DNA of 64,000 bases from assembly GCA_019234295.1 (NCBI GenBank), contig JAFALK010000083.1, forward strand, positions 62,001-126,000. The letters run 5' to 3'. Shown here piece by piece: positions 31,880-42,128 of this stretch. The notes under the pieces were generated by a model. It was not told the DNA's origin and made no database searches. It worked only from the letters and a program-made list of their open reading frames with translations. The first letter of the stretch is position 1; the number at the start of each line of letters is the position of its first letter. Origin of the DNA: Roseateles sp. (GTDB lineage Bacteria; Pseudomonadota; Gammaproteobacteria; Burkholderiales; Burkholderiaceae_C). Both the position numbers and the translations under genes were made by a program.

Positions 31880-33606
31880 ACGCCCTGCGCGACCAATCTG
31901 TCCTCGTGCTCGGCCTGGGCGACTCCGGCTTGGCAATGGCTGCCTGGGCGAATCGCTGCGGCGCACGCGCCAAGGTCTGGGACTCGCGCGAGAACCCACC
32001 CCAACTGGCGGCGCTGCGGGCGCTGCTGCCCGGCGTGGAGTTCTTCAGCGGTGCGCTTGACGCGCAACATCTCGCGGGCGTGGACCGCGTGCTCAAGAGC
32101 CCGGGCCTGTCGCCGCGCGACGCGCGCCTGGCCGCCGCGCTGAATACGGGCGTGCCCGTGCAGGGCGAGCTGGATCTCTTTGCCCAGGCGCTGGCCGATC
32201 TCAAGGCCGAGCGCCGCTACGCGCCCTGCGTGCTCGCCATCACTGGCACGAATGGCAAGACCACCACGACCTCGATGACCGCCCAGCTGGTCGAGGCCGC
32301 GGGCATGCGCGTGGGGCTGGCCGGCAATATCGGCCCGAGCATGCTGACCACTCTGGCCGAGGCGCTGGATCTTGAGCCGCAGGCCGTACAACTGCCGCTG
32401 ACCTCGGATTCCGGCGCCATGCCGCTGGAGGCCGAGGCGCCAGATCCCGAGGCGGACGTCGAAGCCGAAGCCGAAGCCGAAGCCGAAGCCGAAGCTGGCG
32501 CCGGCGCCGAGGCAGGGACTGCGGCCTCGCCGCTCGACGACGAGCGTCCGCTGCCTATCAAGCCACCGCCGCCGCGCGGCCCGGTCTTCGAGCACCTGCC
32601 CGAGGTCTGGGTGCTCGAACTCTCCAGCTTCCAGCTCGATCAGGTGCAGGGCTTCGAGCCCACAGCGGGCGCGGTGCTCAACATCACGCAGGACCATCTG
32701 GACTGGCATGGCGACATGGCCGCCTACTCGGCCGCCAAGGCGCGCATCTTCGGCCACGAAGCCCTTCTGGTGATCAACCGCGACGATCCGCTCGTGGAAG
32801 CGCTCGTGCCCGCGCCCGTGATGGTCAAGCAGGGCCGCGGCAAGGCGGCGAAGCTGCTGGGCCGGCGCGTCGCACGCTTCGGTCTGAACGTGCCCACGCA
32901 TCCGGGCGACTTCGGGCTGGTCGAAGAAGGCGGCATGGCCTGGCTCGTGCGCGCCCGCGAGGCCGATGAAACCTACAAGCGCGCCAAGGACGAGGCCGAG
33001 GAAATCTTCATCCAGCGCCTGATGCCGGCCGACGCCCTGCGCGTGCGTGGCCGGCATAACGCCGCGAACGCGCTGGCCGCCCTGGCACTGGCCTCGGCCG
33101 CCGGCTGCCCGCTCGCGCCCATGCTGCATGCCCTGCGCGAGTACCGCGGCGAGCCGCACCGCGTCGAGCACGTCCAGACGATCAAGGGCGTCGACTTCTA
33201 CGACGATTCCAAGGGCACCAACGTCGGCGCCACTGTCGCGGCGATCACGGGCCTGGGCCTGGACCGCGCGCCGGCCCGGCTCGTGCTCATCCTCGGCGGC
33301 GACGGCAAAGGCCAGGACTTCTCGCCGCTGAAGGCCGGTGTCATGCAGCACGCGCGCGCCGTGGCCCTGATCGGCCGCGACGGCCCGCAGGTGCGCGCCG
33401 CACTGGAAGGGTCCGGCGTTCCCATGGAGTCCTTCGACACGCTGCAGGCCGCCACGCGTTGGGCCTGGACCCAGGCCGAGGGCACTGACAGCGTGCTGCT
33501 CTCGCCCGCCTGCGCCAGCCTTGACATGTTCCGCAACTACGCGCACCGCGCCGAGGTCTTCGTGGCCGAGGTGCAGGCCATCGCCAACGATGAGGGCCTG
33601 GCATGA
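31876..33606 (+). CDS. murD: UDP-N-acetylmuramoylalanine--D-glutamate ligase MurD with acidic insertion
   Basis: Adds D-glutamate to UDP-MurNAc-Ala. The catalytic parts are intact: [16 protein letters not shown] for the UDP-binding domain, P-loop [37 protein letters not shown] and [14 protein letters not shown]. At 576 residues it is much longer than the usual 440-500. The excess is mainly an acidic, repeat-rich insertion at residues 166-238 between [14 protein letters not shown] and [14 protein letters not shown], containing six Glu-Ala repeats, followed by a PIKPPPPRG stretch. The insertion falls in a surface loop of the central ATPase domain by comparison with E. coli MurD. It overlaps mraY and ftsW by 4 nt each. 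Confidence 0.94.
   Translation: MNALRDQSVLVLGLGDSGLAMAAWANRCGARAKVWDSRENPPQLAALRALLPGVEFFSGALDAQHLAGVDRVLKSPGLSPRDARLAAALNTGVPVQGELDLFAQALADLKAERRYAPCVLAITGTNGKTTTTSMTAQLVEAAGMRVGLAGNIGPSMLTTLAEALDLEPQAVQLPLTSDSGAMPLEAEAPDPEADVEAEAEAEAEAEAGAGAEAGTAASPLDDERPLPIKPPPPRGPVFEHLPEVWVLELSSFQLDQVQGFEPTAGAVLNITQDHLDWHGDMAAYSAAKARIFGHEALLVINRDDPLVEALVPAPVMVKQGRGKAAKLLGRRVARFGLNVPTHPGDFGLVEEGGMAWLVRAREADETYKRAKDEAEEIFIQRLMPADALRVRGRHNAANALAALALASAAGCPLAPMLHALREYRGEPHRVEHVQTIKGVDFYDDSKGTNVGATVAAITGLGLDRAPARLVLILGGDGKGQDFSPLKAGVMQHARAVALIGRDGPQVRAALEGSGVPMESFDTLQAATRWAWTQAEGTDSVLLSPACASLDMFRNYAHRAEVFVAEVQAIANDEGLA
32461..32490 (+). repeat. Perfect (GAAGCC)5 hexanucleotide repeat inside murD
   Basis: Five perfect GAAGCC copies followed by GAAGCT encode Glu-Ala repeats in the murD insertion (residues 196-207). 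It is in frame, so slippage alters only loop length. Confidence 0.92.
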
Positions 33607-34847
33607 ACGCAGTGCTTCAGCGCCTCTCCGGATTCTGGCGCCGCGACGAAGCGGCTGGTGCCGACGTGCCCGTGCGTGACTGGGTGGCCAACTCCGCCGG
33701 TCAGCCCACGCGCATCCAGGGCTTCGACGCCATGCTGGTCTGGGTGATCGTGGCCCTGCTGGCCTTCGGCCTGCTGATGGTCTATTCGGCTTCCATTGCG
33801 CTGACCGACAGCCCGCGCTACGCCCGCTACGCGCAGGACTACTTCTTCACCCGCCACCTGCTGGGCATCTTCGTCGGTGTGGCCTGCGCTGGCGTGGCCG
33901 TGCTGATCCCGCTCTCGGTCTGGGAGCGCTGGGCGCCCTGGGCCTTCGTGGTCACGCTGCTTCTGCTCGTGGTGGTGCTGGTGCCGCACGTGGGCAAGGT
34001 AGTGCTCGGCGCGCGGCGCTGGATCCCGCTGGGCGTCATGAACTTCCAGCCGAGCGAGCTGGCCAAGATGACCATCGCGATGTACGCGGCCAGCTACATG
34101 GTGCGCAAGATGGACGTGAAGGAGAACTTCTTCCAGGCCGTGTGGCCCATGGCCGTGGCCGTGGGCGTGGTGGGTGTGCTGCTGCTGGCCGAGCCCGACA
34201 TGGGCGCGTTCATGGTCATCGCGGCCGTGGCCGTGGGCATCCTGTTCCTGGGCGGCGTCAACGGACGCATGTTCTCCCTGATCATCGCCGTGCTGCTGGG
34301 AGCCTTCGTGCTGATGATTGCCTTCAGCGACTTCCGCCGCGAACGCATCTTTGCCTACCTCAATCCCTGGGAGGACAAGTACGCGCAGGGCAAGGCCTAC
34401 CAGCTCACCCACTCGCTGATCGCATTCGGGCGCGGCGAGTGGTTCGGGCAAGGCCTGGGGGGCTCGGTCGAGAAGCTGCACTACCTGCCTGAGGCCCACA
34501 CCGATTTCCTGCTCGCCGTGATCGGCGAGGAGCTGGGATTCGCCGGCGTGGCCGTGGTCATCTGCGCCTTCTTCTGGATCACACGGCGCTGCTTTCACAT
34601 CGGCCGCCAGTCGATTGCCCTGGACCGTGTGTTCGCCGGCCTCTACGCCCAAGGCGTGGGCATCTGGATGGGTGGGCAGGCCTTCATCAATATGGGCGTG
34701 AACCTCGGTGCGCTGCCGACCAAGGGCCTGACCCTGCCGCTGATGAGCTTCGGCGGCTCGGCGATCCTGATGAACTGCGTGGCGCTGGCGGTGGTACTGC
34801 GGGTTGACATCGAGAATCGACAACTCATGCGCGGAGGTCGCGCATGA
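33603..34847 (+). CDS. ftsW: Peptidoglycan glycosyltransferase FtsW
   Basis: SEDS-family septal glycosyltransferase acting with FtsI. 414 residues and ten membrane helices, with [34 protein letters not shown] and the C-terminal [21 protein letters not shown] cytoplasmic N-terminal tail of about 35 residues precedes the first helix. ATGA overlaps link it to murD and murG. Confidence 0.95.
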   Translation: MNAVLQRLSGFWRRDEAAGADVPVRDWVANSAGQPTRIQGFDAMLVWVIVALLAFGLLMVYSASIALTDSPRYARYAQDYFFTRHLLGIFVGVACAGVAVLIPLSVWERWAPWAFVVTLLLLVVVLVPHVGKVVLGARRWIPLGVMNFQPSELAKMTIAMYAASYMVRKMDVKENFFQAVWPMAVAVGVVGVLLLAEPDMGAFMVIAAVAVGILFLGGVNGRMFSLIIAVLLGAFVLMIAFSDFRRERIFAYLNPWEDKYAQGKAYQLTHSLIAFGRGEWFGQGLGGSVEKLHYLPEAHTDFLLAVIGEELGFAGVAVVICAFFWITRRCFHIGRQSIALDRVFAGLYAQGVGIWMGGQAFINMGVNLGALPTKGLTLPLMSFGGSAILMNCVALAVVLRVDIENRQLMRGGRA

Positions 34848-35917
34848 CAAGGCATCTGGTCATCATGGCAGCCGGCACCGGCGGGCATGTGTTCCCGGGA
34901 CTCGCTGTCGCCGAGGAAATGAAGCGCCGCGGCTGGAGCGTGTCGTGGATCGGGACCGAGACCGGCATGGAGAACAAGCTCGTACCACCGAGCGGCATCC
35001 CCATGGACCGTCTCGCCTTCGGCGGGCTGCGCGGCAAGGGCTTGGCCAAGGCACTCAAGGGCCTCATCGGTTTTGCGCGTGCCTTCGTGCAATCGCGTCA
35101 GGTCTTCGTCACGCGCAGCGCAGACGCGGTGCTGGGTATGGGCGGCTATGTCTGCGCGCCGGGCGGGCTGATGGCCTGGCTGATGAAGCGTCCGCTGGTC
35201 CTCGTGAACGCCGACGCCAGCTGGCTGCTGTCGAACAAGGGTCTCGCTCCGTTCGCGCGGCGCATTGCCTTCGGCTTCGACGGCCTCGTGGCCGCCACCT
35301 CGACCAAGGCGGTGGTGACAGGCAATCCCGTGCGCGGCGTCATCGAGGATGTGGCGCCGCCGGCCGAGCGCTATGCGGGCCGCTCGGGCCCGCTGCGCCT
35401 GCTCGTGGTGGGCGGCTCGCTCGGTGCGCGCGCACTGAACGAGCTCCTGCCCAAGGCCCTGGCCCTGCTGCCCGCCGACGCACGGCCCATTGTCACGCAT
35501 CAATGCGGCCAGGCCAGCCTTCCCGCGGCGCAACAGGCCTACCGAGATGCCAAGGTCGAGGCTGAGATCGTGCCCTTCATCGACGACATGGCAGCCTGCC
35601 TCGCAGCCACGGATGTGATCGTCTGCCGTTCGGGTGCGATCACCGTGTCCGAGCTCTGCGCGGCCGGCGTCCCTTCCTTGCTCGTGCCGCTGGTGGTCTC
35701 CACGACCTCGCACCAGCGCGACAACGCCATCTTCATGGCCCAGCACGGCGCCGGTGTGCACTTGCCGCAGGCCGAGCTGACGCCGCAGGTGCTGGCCGAG
35801 CAGCTGCGCACGCTCACACGCGAGCAGCTCCTGTCGATGGCGGAGAAGGCGCGTGCGCTGGCCCGGCCACGTGCTGCGGCCCGCGTGGCGGATGAAATCG
35901 AAAGGCTGGTGCCATGA
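34844..35917 (+). CDS. murG: UDP-GlcNAc:lipid I N-acetylglucosaminyltransferase MurG
   Basis: Peripheral inner-membrane GT28 enzyme forming lipid II. 357 residues with the glycine-rich [14 protein letters not shown] loop, [33 protein letters not shown] and [21 protein letters not shown]. The start ([11 protein letters not shown]) overlaps ftsW by 4 nt, and the stop overlaps murC by 4 nt. Confidence 0.95.
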   Translation: MTRHLVIMAAGTGGHVFPGLAVAEEMKRRGWSVSWIGTETGMENKLVPPSGIPMDRLAFGGLRGKGLAKALKGLIGFARAFVQSRQVFVTRSADAVLGMGGYVCAPGGLMAWLMKRPLVLVNADASWLLSNKGLAPFARRIAFGFDGLVAATSTKAVVTGNPVRGVIEDVAPPAERYAGRSGPLRLLVVGGSLGARALNELLPKALALLPADARPIVTHQCGQASLPAAQQAYRDAKVEAEIVPFIDDMAACLAATDVIVCRSGAITVSELCAAGVPSLLVPLVVSTTSHQRDNAIFMAQHGAGVHLPQAELTPQVLAEQLRTLTREQLLSMAEKARALARPRAAARVADEIERLVP

Positions 35918-37287
35918 AGCACGCGGTCAAGCATGTCCACTTCGTCGGCATTGGTGGCGCCGGCATGAGCGCCATCGCCGAGGTGCTGCACGGCCAGGGC
36001 TTCACGGTCTCGGGCTCCGATCAGCATGCGAGTAGTGTGACGGAACGCCTGGCCCAGCTCGGCATCCGCATCCACATCGGCCATGCCTCGGAGCACATTG
36101 CAGGCGCACAGGCCGTGGTCACCTCCACAGCCGTGAAGGCCGACAACCCCGAGGTCATCGCCGCTCACGCCGCGCGCATCCCCGTGGTCGCGCGCGCCGT
36201 GATGCTGGCCGAGCTGATGCGCCTGAAGAAGGGCATCGCCATCGCCGGCACGCACGGCAAGACGACGACGACCTCGCTGGTGGCCTCCGTACTGATGGAG
36301 GCCAATGTCGATCCGAGTTTCGTCATCGGCGGCAAGCTGATGAGCGCCGGCGCCAACTCGCACGTGGGGCAGGGCGAGTACATCGTGGTGGAGGCCGACG
36401 AAAGCGACGCCTCCTTCCTGCACCTCTCACCAATGCTGGCCGTGGTGACCAATATCGACGCCGACCACATGGATACCTACGGCCATGATCTCGGCCGCCT
36501 GCACCAGGCCTTCATCGATTTCCTCGACCGCATGCCCTTCTACGGCGCAGCCATCCTTTGCGGTGACGACGCGGGCGTGCAGGCCATCATGCCCAAGGTG
36601 ACGCGGCCCGTGGTGAGCTACGGCTTCGGCGAGCACAACATGGTGCGCGCCGTGGAAGTCGAGGCGCTGGCTGGCGGCCAGATGAGCTTCAAGGCGCGCC
36701 GCCCTGGCGTGGCCGACTTGCCGGTGACGCTGAACCTGGCAGGCCGGCACAACGTGCTGAACGCGCTGGCTGCGATTGCCGTGGCGACGGAGCTGGAGCT
36801 GCACGACGTGCCGCTGTCCGTCGCCCTGGCCTGCTTCGACGGCGTGGGTCGTCGCTTCCAGCGCTATGGCGATCTGCCCAGCAACGACGGCGGCCACTTC
36901 ACGCTAGTGGACGATTACGGCCATCACCCGGTCGAGATGGCCGCGGTGCTGTCGGCCGCGCGCGGCGCCTTCCCCGGTCGCCGCCTCGTGCTGGTTTTCC
37001 AGCCGCATCGCTACACGCGCACGCGCGACTGCTTCGAGGGCTTCGCCGAGGTCATCGCCTCGGCCGACGCGGCGCTGCTCACCGAGGTCTACGCCGCCGG
37101 CGAGATGCCCATCGAAGGTGCCACCGGCCAGGCCCTGGCCGCGCGCTCGAAAGCCGTCTTCGTGCCCCAGGTCGCGGACCTGCCGCAGGCGATAGCCGAC
37201 CGCGCACGGGCCGGCGACGTGGTGATCGTGATGGGGGCCGGCTCCATCTCCGCCGTGCCGGGCCAAATAGTGGAATTGCTGAAATGA
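35914..37287 (+). CDS. murC: UDP-N-acetylmuramate--L-alanine ligase
   Basis: First Mur ligase, cytoplasmic. 457 residues with [21 protein letters not shown]-loop [30 protein letters not shown] and [18 protein letters not shown] overlaps tie it to murG and ddl. Confidence 0.95.
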   Translation: MKHAVKHVHFVGIGGAGMSAIAEVLHGQGFTVSGSDQHASSVTERLAQLGIRIHIGHASEHIAGAQAVVTSTAVKADNPEVIAAHAARIPVVARAVMLAELMRLKKGIAIAGTHGKTTTTSLVASVLMEANVDPSFVIGGKLMSAGANSHVGQGEYIVVEADESDASFLHLSPMLAVVTNIDADHMDTYGHDLGRLHQAFIDFLDRMPFYGAAILCGDDAGVQAIMPKVTRPVVSYGFGEHNMVRAVEVEALAGGQMSFKARRPGVADLPVTLNLAGRHNVLNALAAIAVATELELHDVPLSVALACFDGVGRRFQRYGDLPSNDGGHFTLVDDYGHHPVEMAAVLSAARGAFPGRRLVLVFQPHRYTRTRDCFEGFAEVIASADAALLTEVYAAGEMPIEGATGQALAARSKAVFVPQVADLPQAIADRARAGDVVIVMGAGSISAVPGQIVELLK

Positions 37288-38255
37288 ACTGGGATCTCAA
37301 GATCGACGTCAAGGCGCTGGGCAGGGTGGCCGTGCTCATGGGTGGTTCGTCGGCCGAGCGCGAGGTCTCGCTGACCATGTCGGGCCCCGGCGTGCTCAAG
37401 GCCCTGCAATCGCAGGGCGTGGACGCGCTGGCCTTCGATCCGTCCGAGCGCGGCTTGCACGAGCTCAAGGATCTCGGCGTCTCGCGCTGCTTCATCGCCC
37501 TGCACGGCCGTGGCGGCGAGGACGGCACGGTGCAGGGCGCGCTGGAGCTGCTGGGCATTCCGTACACGGGGTCGGGCGTGATGGCCTCCGCCATCGCCAT
37601 GGACAAGATCATGACCAAGCGCGTGTGGCTGAGCCATGGTCTGCCTACGCCTCGCTGGGTCTCGCTGCGCTCGGACTCGCTGGCTCGCGAGCGCGTGCGC
37701 GCGGTGCCCGACGAGCTGGGCCTGCCCCTGTTCGTGAAGCCCCCGCACGAGGGCTCGAGCCATGGCGCCAGCAAGGTCGAGGGCTACTCGCAGATGCAGG
37801 AAGCCGTGGAGCTGGCCGCGCGCTACGACCGTGAGGTGCTGTGCGAGGAGTTCATCGACGGCCTGGAGCTGACCTGCCCCATCCTGGGCGATGGCGACGA
37901 CGCGCAGGCACTTCCGGTGATCCGCATCGAGGCCGTGGCCGGCAAGTACGACTACCAGAACAAGTACTTCACGGACACCACGGTCTATCACGTGGGCAAG
38001 CTGCCGCCCGAGCAGGAGGCTAGCGTGCGCGCCCTGGCCCTGGCCTCCTACCAGGCCCTGGGTTGCCGCGGTTGGGGCCGGGCAGACTTGATGCTGCGCA
38101 AGAGCGACGGCAAGGTCTTCCTTCTGGAGATGAACACCTCACCCGGCATGACCTCGCACTCGCTGGTGCCCATGTCGGCCGCCGCCGCCGGCCTCAGCTA
38201 TGAACAGCTGTGCCTGTGGCTCATCAGCCGCGCACGCCTGGACCGGCAGGACTGA
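37284..38255 (+). CDS. ddl: D-alanine--D-alanine ligase
   Basis: ATP-grasp ligase providing the D-Ala-D-Ala used by MurF. 323 residues with [51 protein letters not shown] and [17 protein letters not shown]. It overlaps murC by 4 nt and is followed 2 nt later by ftsQ. Confidence 0.95.
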   Translation: MNWDLKIDVKALGRVAVLMGGSSAEREVSLTMSGPGVLKALQSQGVDALAFDPSERGLHELKDLGVSRCFIALHGRGGEDGTVQGALELLGIPYTGSGVMASAIAMDKIMTKRVWLSHGLPTPRWVSLRSDSLARERVRAVPDELGLPLFVKPPHEGSSHGASKVEGYSQMQEAVELAARYDREVLCEEFIDGLELTCPILGDGDDAQALPVIRIEAVAGKYDYQNKYFTDTTVYHVGKLPPEQEASVRALALASYQALGCRGWGRADLMLRKSDGKVFLLEMNTSPGMTSHSLVPMSAAAAGLSYEQLCLWLISRARLDRQD

Positions 38256-38257
38256 GC

Positions 38258-39058
38258 ATGGCCACACAGAGCACGACCGCACCCGTCGACGTCCGCATGT
38301 TCAATGCGGCCGCGGCGCTGCTCGTGCTCGCCTTTGTGGGCCTGGTGCTGGCGACCGGCGCGCGCTGGCTCGCGGCCAAGTCCGTCTTCGACCTGCGCAG
38401 CGTCCGCATCGAAGGCGACATGACGCGCAACAACGCCGCGACGCTGAGAGCTAACGCCCTGCCTCGGCTGAGCGGCAACTTTCTGACCCTGGACCTGCAG
38501 CGCACGCGCGCTGCCTTCGAGGCCGTGCCCTGGGTGCGCCATGCCAGCGTGCGTCGGATCTGGCCGATGAAGATCTCCGTGACGCTGGAGGAGCACAAGC
38601 CGGCCGCTTACTGGGAGACGAAGGTCGAGGGCGCCGAGTCGGGCATGGACCGCCAACTGGTCAACAGCTTCGGTGAGGTGTTCCAGGCCAATCTGGGCGA
38701 CGTCGAGGACGAGGACCTGCCTCTGTTGTCCGGGCCCATGGGCAGCTCGAAGTCCATGTTGCGCATGTACCAGCTGCTGGTCGACGCGCTGCATCCGCTG
38801 GACGAGGGCATCGAGCGCCTGGACCTCTCGGGCCGCGGGTCCTGGCGTGCCACGCTGGACAAGGGCGAGGTCATCGAGATCGGCCGCGGTGAGGAAGCCG
38901 AAGTGCTGGCGCGCGTGAGCCGCTTCGTCTCCACCATCAGCCAGGTCGTGGCGGGCAGCGGATCGGCACCGCTGGTGTCGGCTGACCTGCGCCATCCGGA
39001 CGGTTATGCGGTTCGCCTCCAGGGCATCAAGACAAACTCGGGGAAAACCCGGAAATAA
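38258..39058 (+). CDS. ftsQ: Cell division protein FtsQ
   Basis: Bitopic divisome scaffold. 266 residues from ATG 38258 (MATQSTTAPVDVRMFNAAAA): a short cytoplasmic tail, one membrane helix (LLVLAFVGLVLATGARWLA), a POTRA domain (FDLRSVRIEGDMTRN) and a beta domain (VRRIWPMKISVTLEEHKPAA). An in-frame ATG at 38210 would start inside ddl and add a Pro-rich stretch unlike FtsQ. It is followed 14 nt later by ftsA. Confidence 0.93.
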   Translation: MATQSTTAPVDVRMFNAAAALLVLAFVGLVLATGARWLAAKSVFDLRSVRIEGDMTRNNAATLRANALPRLSGNFLTLDLQRTRAAFEAVPWVRHASVRRIWPMKISVTLEEHKPAAYWETKVEGAESGMDRQLVNSFGEVFQANLGDVEDEDLPLLSGPMGSSKSMLRMYQLLVDALHPLDEGIERLDLSGRGSWRATLDKGEVIEIGRGEEAEVLARVSRFVSTISQVVAGSGSAPLVSADLRHPDGYAVRLQGIKTNSGKTRK

Positions 39059-39072
39059 AAGCAGAGGAAAGA

Positions 39073-40302
39073 ATGGCCAAGGAATACAAGGATCTGGTCG
39101 TCGGTTTGGATATTGGCACGGCCAAGATCATGGCGGTGGTTGCCGAGGTCCAAGGCAATGGGGAATTGCGAATCGCCGGCATGGGTGTTGCACCGACCCA
39201 GGGTCTGAAACGCGGCGTGGTCGTGAATATCGACGCGACGGTCCAGTCCATCCAGCAGGCCTTGAAAGAGGCCGAGATGATGGCCGACTGCAAGATTTCC
39301 AGGGTTTATACGGGGATCACGGGCAGCCATATTCGTGGCCAGAACTCCACCGGCATGGTCATCGTGCGGGACAAGGAGGTCACGCCCATTGATGTTGCCC
39401 GGGTTGTGGAAACTGCCAAGGCCATCAATATCCCGAACGATCAGCGCTTGTTGCTGGTCGAGCCGCAGGAGTTTGTGATCGACGGCCAGGAGGTCAAGGA
39501 ACCCATCGGTATGTCGGGCGGCCGCCTGGAGGTGAAGGTCCATATCGTGACGGGCGCCCAGAGTGCTGCTGAAAACATCGTCAAATGCGTGCGCCGCTGC
39601 GGCCTGGAAGTCGACCAGCTGGTTCTGAATCCCAGCGCCTCGAGTTTGGCGGCACTCACGTCGGACGAGCGCGACCTCGGCGTGGCCCTGGTCGACATCG
39701 GTGCCGGCACGACCGACGTGGCCATCTTCACCGGCGGTTCCATCCGGCATACGGCCGTTATCCCGGTGGCTGGTGATCTCATCACCAGTGATATCGCCAT
39801 GGCGCTGCGCACGCCGACCAAGGATGCCGAGGAGATCAAGGTCGAGCACGGCGTGGCCAAACAGCTGTTGGCCGACCCGGCAGACCAGGTGGAAGTGCCG
39901 GGCCTGGGCGACCGCGCACCGCGCCTCTTGTCCAAGCAGGCCCTGGCCGGCGTGATCGAGCCGCGAGTCGAGGAGATATTTTCCCTGGTGCACCAGGTGA
40001 TTCGGGAGAGCGGGTATGAGGAGCTGCTGTCCTCGGGAATCGTCCTGGCGGGCGGCTCGGCCCTGATGCCCGGTATGGTGGAACTGGCAGAGGACATTTT
40101 CCTCAAGCCGGTCCGGCGCGGCGTGCCGACCTATTCCGGTGCGCTTTACGACATGGTTTCGAATCCCCGCTCGGCGACCGTGATGGGGCTTTTGGAAGAA
40201 GCCCGGCTGTCAAGAAGCCGGGGTTTGAAGGCGGCGCAGCAGGCGGGTTCCATGAAGACAATGTTCGGACGCGCCAAGGATTGGTTCCTCGGCAACTTCT
40301 GA
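39073..40302 (+). CDS. ftsA: Cell division protein FtsA
   Basis: Actin-like membrane tether of the Z-ring. 409 residues with LVVGLDIGTAKIMAVVAEV, DIGAGTTDVAIFTGGSIRHT and the C-terminal amphipathic helix (KTMFGRAKDWFLGNF). The start has a strong Shine-Dalgarno (AGAGGAAAG), unlike the overlapped genes before it, which should support higher output. Codon choice at its 5' end is visibly less GC-biased than its neighbours. Confidence 0.96.
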   Translation: MAKEYKDLVVGLDIGTAKIMAVVAEVQGNGELRIAGMGVAPTQGLKRGVVVNIDATVQSIQQALKEAEMMADCKISRVYTGITGSHIRGQNSTGMVIVRDKEVTPIDVARVVETAKAINIPNDQRLLLVEPQEFVIDGQEVKEPIGMSGGRLEVKVHIVTGAQSAAENIVKCVRRCGLEVDQLVLNPSASSLAALTSDERDLGVALVDIGAGTTDVAIFTGGSIRHTAVIPVAGDLITSDIAMALRTPTKDAEEIKVEHGVAKQLLADPADQVEVPGLGDRAPRLLSKQALAGVIEPRVEEIFSLVHQVIRESGYEELLSSGIVLAGGSALMPGMVELAEDIFLKPVRRGVPTYSGALYDMVSNPRSATVMGLLEEARLSRSRGLKAAQQAGSMKTMFGRAKDWFLGNF

Positions 40303-40390
40303 ACAGCAAAAGTGTTTCATATAGGCCGAATTCAGGCCTCTGGTTTCGAATTTGATGGTGTTTACGGTAGTTTTTCTCGACACCGAACTG

Positions 40391-40408
40391 CATAATTGCA
40401 AAAGGAGG
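40391..40408 (+). promoter_or_regulatory. ftsZ Shine-Dalgarno AAAGGAGG with upstream CATAAT
   Basis: AAAGGAGG at 40401-40408 is a near-complete anti-16S match 5 nt before ATG 40414 and decides the start. CATAAT at 40391-40396 could be a -10, but transcription would then begin inside the ribosome binding site and no -35 is evident, so I treat only the Shine-Dalgarno as secure. Confidence 0.75.
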
Positions 40409-40413
40409 TTGAT

Positions 40414-41652
40414 ATGCCCATTGAGATGATCGAACAGTTTGACCAAGGCACCCAGATCAAGGTGATTGGCGTTGGCGGCGGCGGCGGCAACGCGGTCGAA
40501 CACATGATCGCCCAGGGCGTTCAGGGGGTTGAGTTCATTTGCGCCAATACTGATGCGCAGGCGCTCAACCGCTCCAAGGCCGACCAGCTGCTGCAGCTCG
40601 GCAATTCCGGCCTTGGCGCCGGCGCCAAACCCGACGTCGGCCGCTCGGCCGCCGAAGAGGCCGAGCAGCGCATCCGCGATTCCATCCAGGGCGCCAACAT
40701 GCTCTTCATCACCGCCGGCATGGGTGGTGGCACGGGCACAGGCGCCGCGCCCGTGATCGCCAAGGTGGCCAAGGAAATGGGCATCCTGACGGTGGGCGTG
40801 GTGACCAAGCCGTTCGAGTTCGAAGGCAGCCGCCGCGCCAAGGCCGCGGACACCGGCCTGCAGGAGCTCGAGGCCAATGTTGACTCGCTGATCGTCGTGC
40901 TCAACGACAAGCTGCTCGACGTGCTCGGCGACGACGTCACGCAGGACCAGGCCTTTGCCCACGCCAACGACGTGCTGAAGAACGCCGTGGGCGGCATCTC
41001 CGACATCATCCACATGCCCGCCTTGGTCAACGTCGACTTCGAAGACGTGAAGACCGTGATGAGCGAACCCGGCAAGGCCATGATGGGCACGGCCCAGGCA
41101 GGTGGCCCGGACCGCGCCTCCAAGGCCGCCGAGCTGGCCGTGGCCTGTCCGCTGCTCGAAGGCATCGACCTCTCCGGCGCGCGCGGCGTGCTGGTGCTGA
41201 TCGCGGCAAGCAAGGGCACGCTCAAGCTCTCCGAGTCGCGCAATGCCATGAACGCGATCAAGAAGTACGCCTCCGAGGATGCCCACATCATCTACGGCAC
41301 GGCCTACGACGAATCGCTGGGCGACCAGCTGCGCGTGACCGTGATCGCCACGGGCCTGAACTCGCAGCGCGGCCGCGCACAGGCGCCGCTGTCAGTGGTG
41401 CAGCAACCCGCACTGCGCACGGGCACCGACAACATGCCGGTGCTGACGCAATCGGTGACCATGCCCGGCCAGAGCGTGGCCGGTGCCACCACTGCCGCAG
41501 CGCCGATGGCCACAGGCTTTGCCTCGGAAGCCAACCGCGTGCCCAGCGTCTGGCGCCACGGCCGCACGGCCGCGGCCAAAGTCGAGGCCCTGTCCTCGAA
41601 CGGCATGGACGAGATCGAAATCCCGGCCTTCCTGCGCCGTCAGGCAGACTGA
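40414..41652 (+). CDS. ftsZ: Cell division GTPase FtsZ
   Basis: Tubulin-like GTPase forming the Z-ring. 412 residues with KVIGVGGGGGNAVEHMI, the tubulin signature GGGTGTGAAP, and the conserved C-terminal peptide EIEIPAFLRRQAD that binds FtsA and ZipA-type partners. ATG 40414 is set by the Shine-Dalgarno; an upstream TTG at 40396 lies before it. The 111-bp gap after ftsA and its own strong ribosome site separate it from the overlapped genes. An intrinsic terminator follows at 41673. Confidence 0.97.
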   Translation: MPIEMIEQFDQGTQIKVIGVGGGGGNAVEHMIAQGVQGVEFICANTDAQALNRSKADQLLQLGNSGLGAGAKPDVGRSAAEEAEQRIRDSIQGANMLFITAGMGGGTGTGAAPVIAKVAKEMGILTVGVVTKPFEFEGSRRAKAADTGLQELEANVDSLIVVLNDKLLDVLGDDVTQDQAFAHANDVLKNAVGGISDIIHMPALVNVDFEDVKTVMSEPGKAMMGTAQAGGPDRASKAAELAVACPLLEGIDLSGARGVLVLIAASKGTLKLSESRNAMNAIKKYASEDAHIIYGTAYDESLGDQLRVTVIATGLNSQRGRAQAPLSVVQQPALRTGTDNMPVLTQSVTMPGQSVAGATTAAAPMATGFASEANRVPSVWRHGRTAAAKVEALSSNGMDEIEIPAFLRRQAD

Positions 41653-41672
41653 GGTGTTCCGGACCCCGAACG

Positions 41673-41699
41673 AAGGCCAGCCGCGTGCTGGCCTTTTTT
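41673..41699 (+). terminator. Intrinsic terminator closing the dcw cluster
   Basis: AAGGCCAGC-CGCGT-GCTGGCCTT forms a perfect 9-bp stem with a 5-nt loop, followed by a T-run to 41699, beginning 20 nt after the ftsZ stop. Confidence 0.93.
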
Positions 41700-42128
41700 C
41701 TTCGGGTGTGCCCAGTAGGGCGCACCTGCGTGGAGGTGAAAGTCTTCGACCAACCAGGCAAGGAGAATGGTTGGCCAAAGACAAGGGTTGCGCGGGCGAC
41801 TGCGGGTCTGAAGGAAGCCCGATGGCAAAGCGTTGGCCTGGCGAGTGCGCATCGCCGCGCGCCATCTGGGCAGATACGTGGAGATCCTCGTGGAAGACGA
41901 TGCGCAGGACTTAGAGCTGGCCACCGCACAGTGCGGCCGCGTACTCAGCAGCCAGCAGCGGCGCGCTGAGATCCTCGGTGGGGTGATCGAGCCGCAGACC
42001 GCGCCGGGGCAGGGCACGCGCCCGCCCCTACGCATCCCATTGGTACGCAGGGGCAAGCCCTGATGCTTCGCTTGCGACTGATGGGCGGCGAGCAGCAGGG
42101 GCAAATCTCTTCGCCGACAATACGCCCC
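41700..42128. other. ftsZ-lpxC intergenic region without a convincing gene
   Basis: About 430 bp. A 76-codon plus-strand frame (41833-42063; VRIAARHLGRYVEILVEDDA) has protein-like composition but needs a non-ATG start and has no Shine-Dalgarno or recognisable family. Other frames are antisense to lpxC or low-complexity. I see nothing else except the putative lpxC -10. Confidence 0.5.
42116..42128 (+). promoter_or_regulatory. Candidate -10 GACAAT placing transcription start at the lpxC ATG
   Basis: GACAAT at 42116-42121 is followed by 7 nt and then ATG 42129, with no Shine-Dalgarno: the same arrangement as at yqgE. No clear -35. Confidence 0.4.

Noticed and set aside
42063..42128. Upstream ATGs extending lpxC by 15-22 residues
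   Set aside because: The extra residues do not match the LpxC N-terminus, and [12 protein letters not shown] is the family start.
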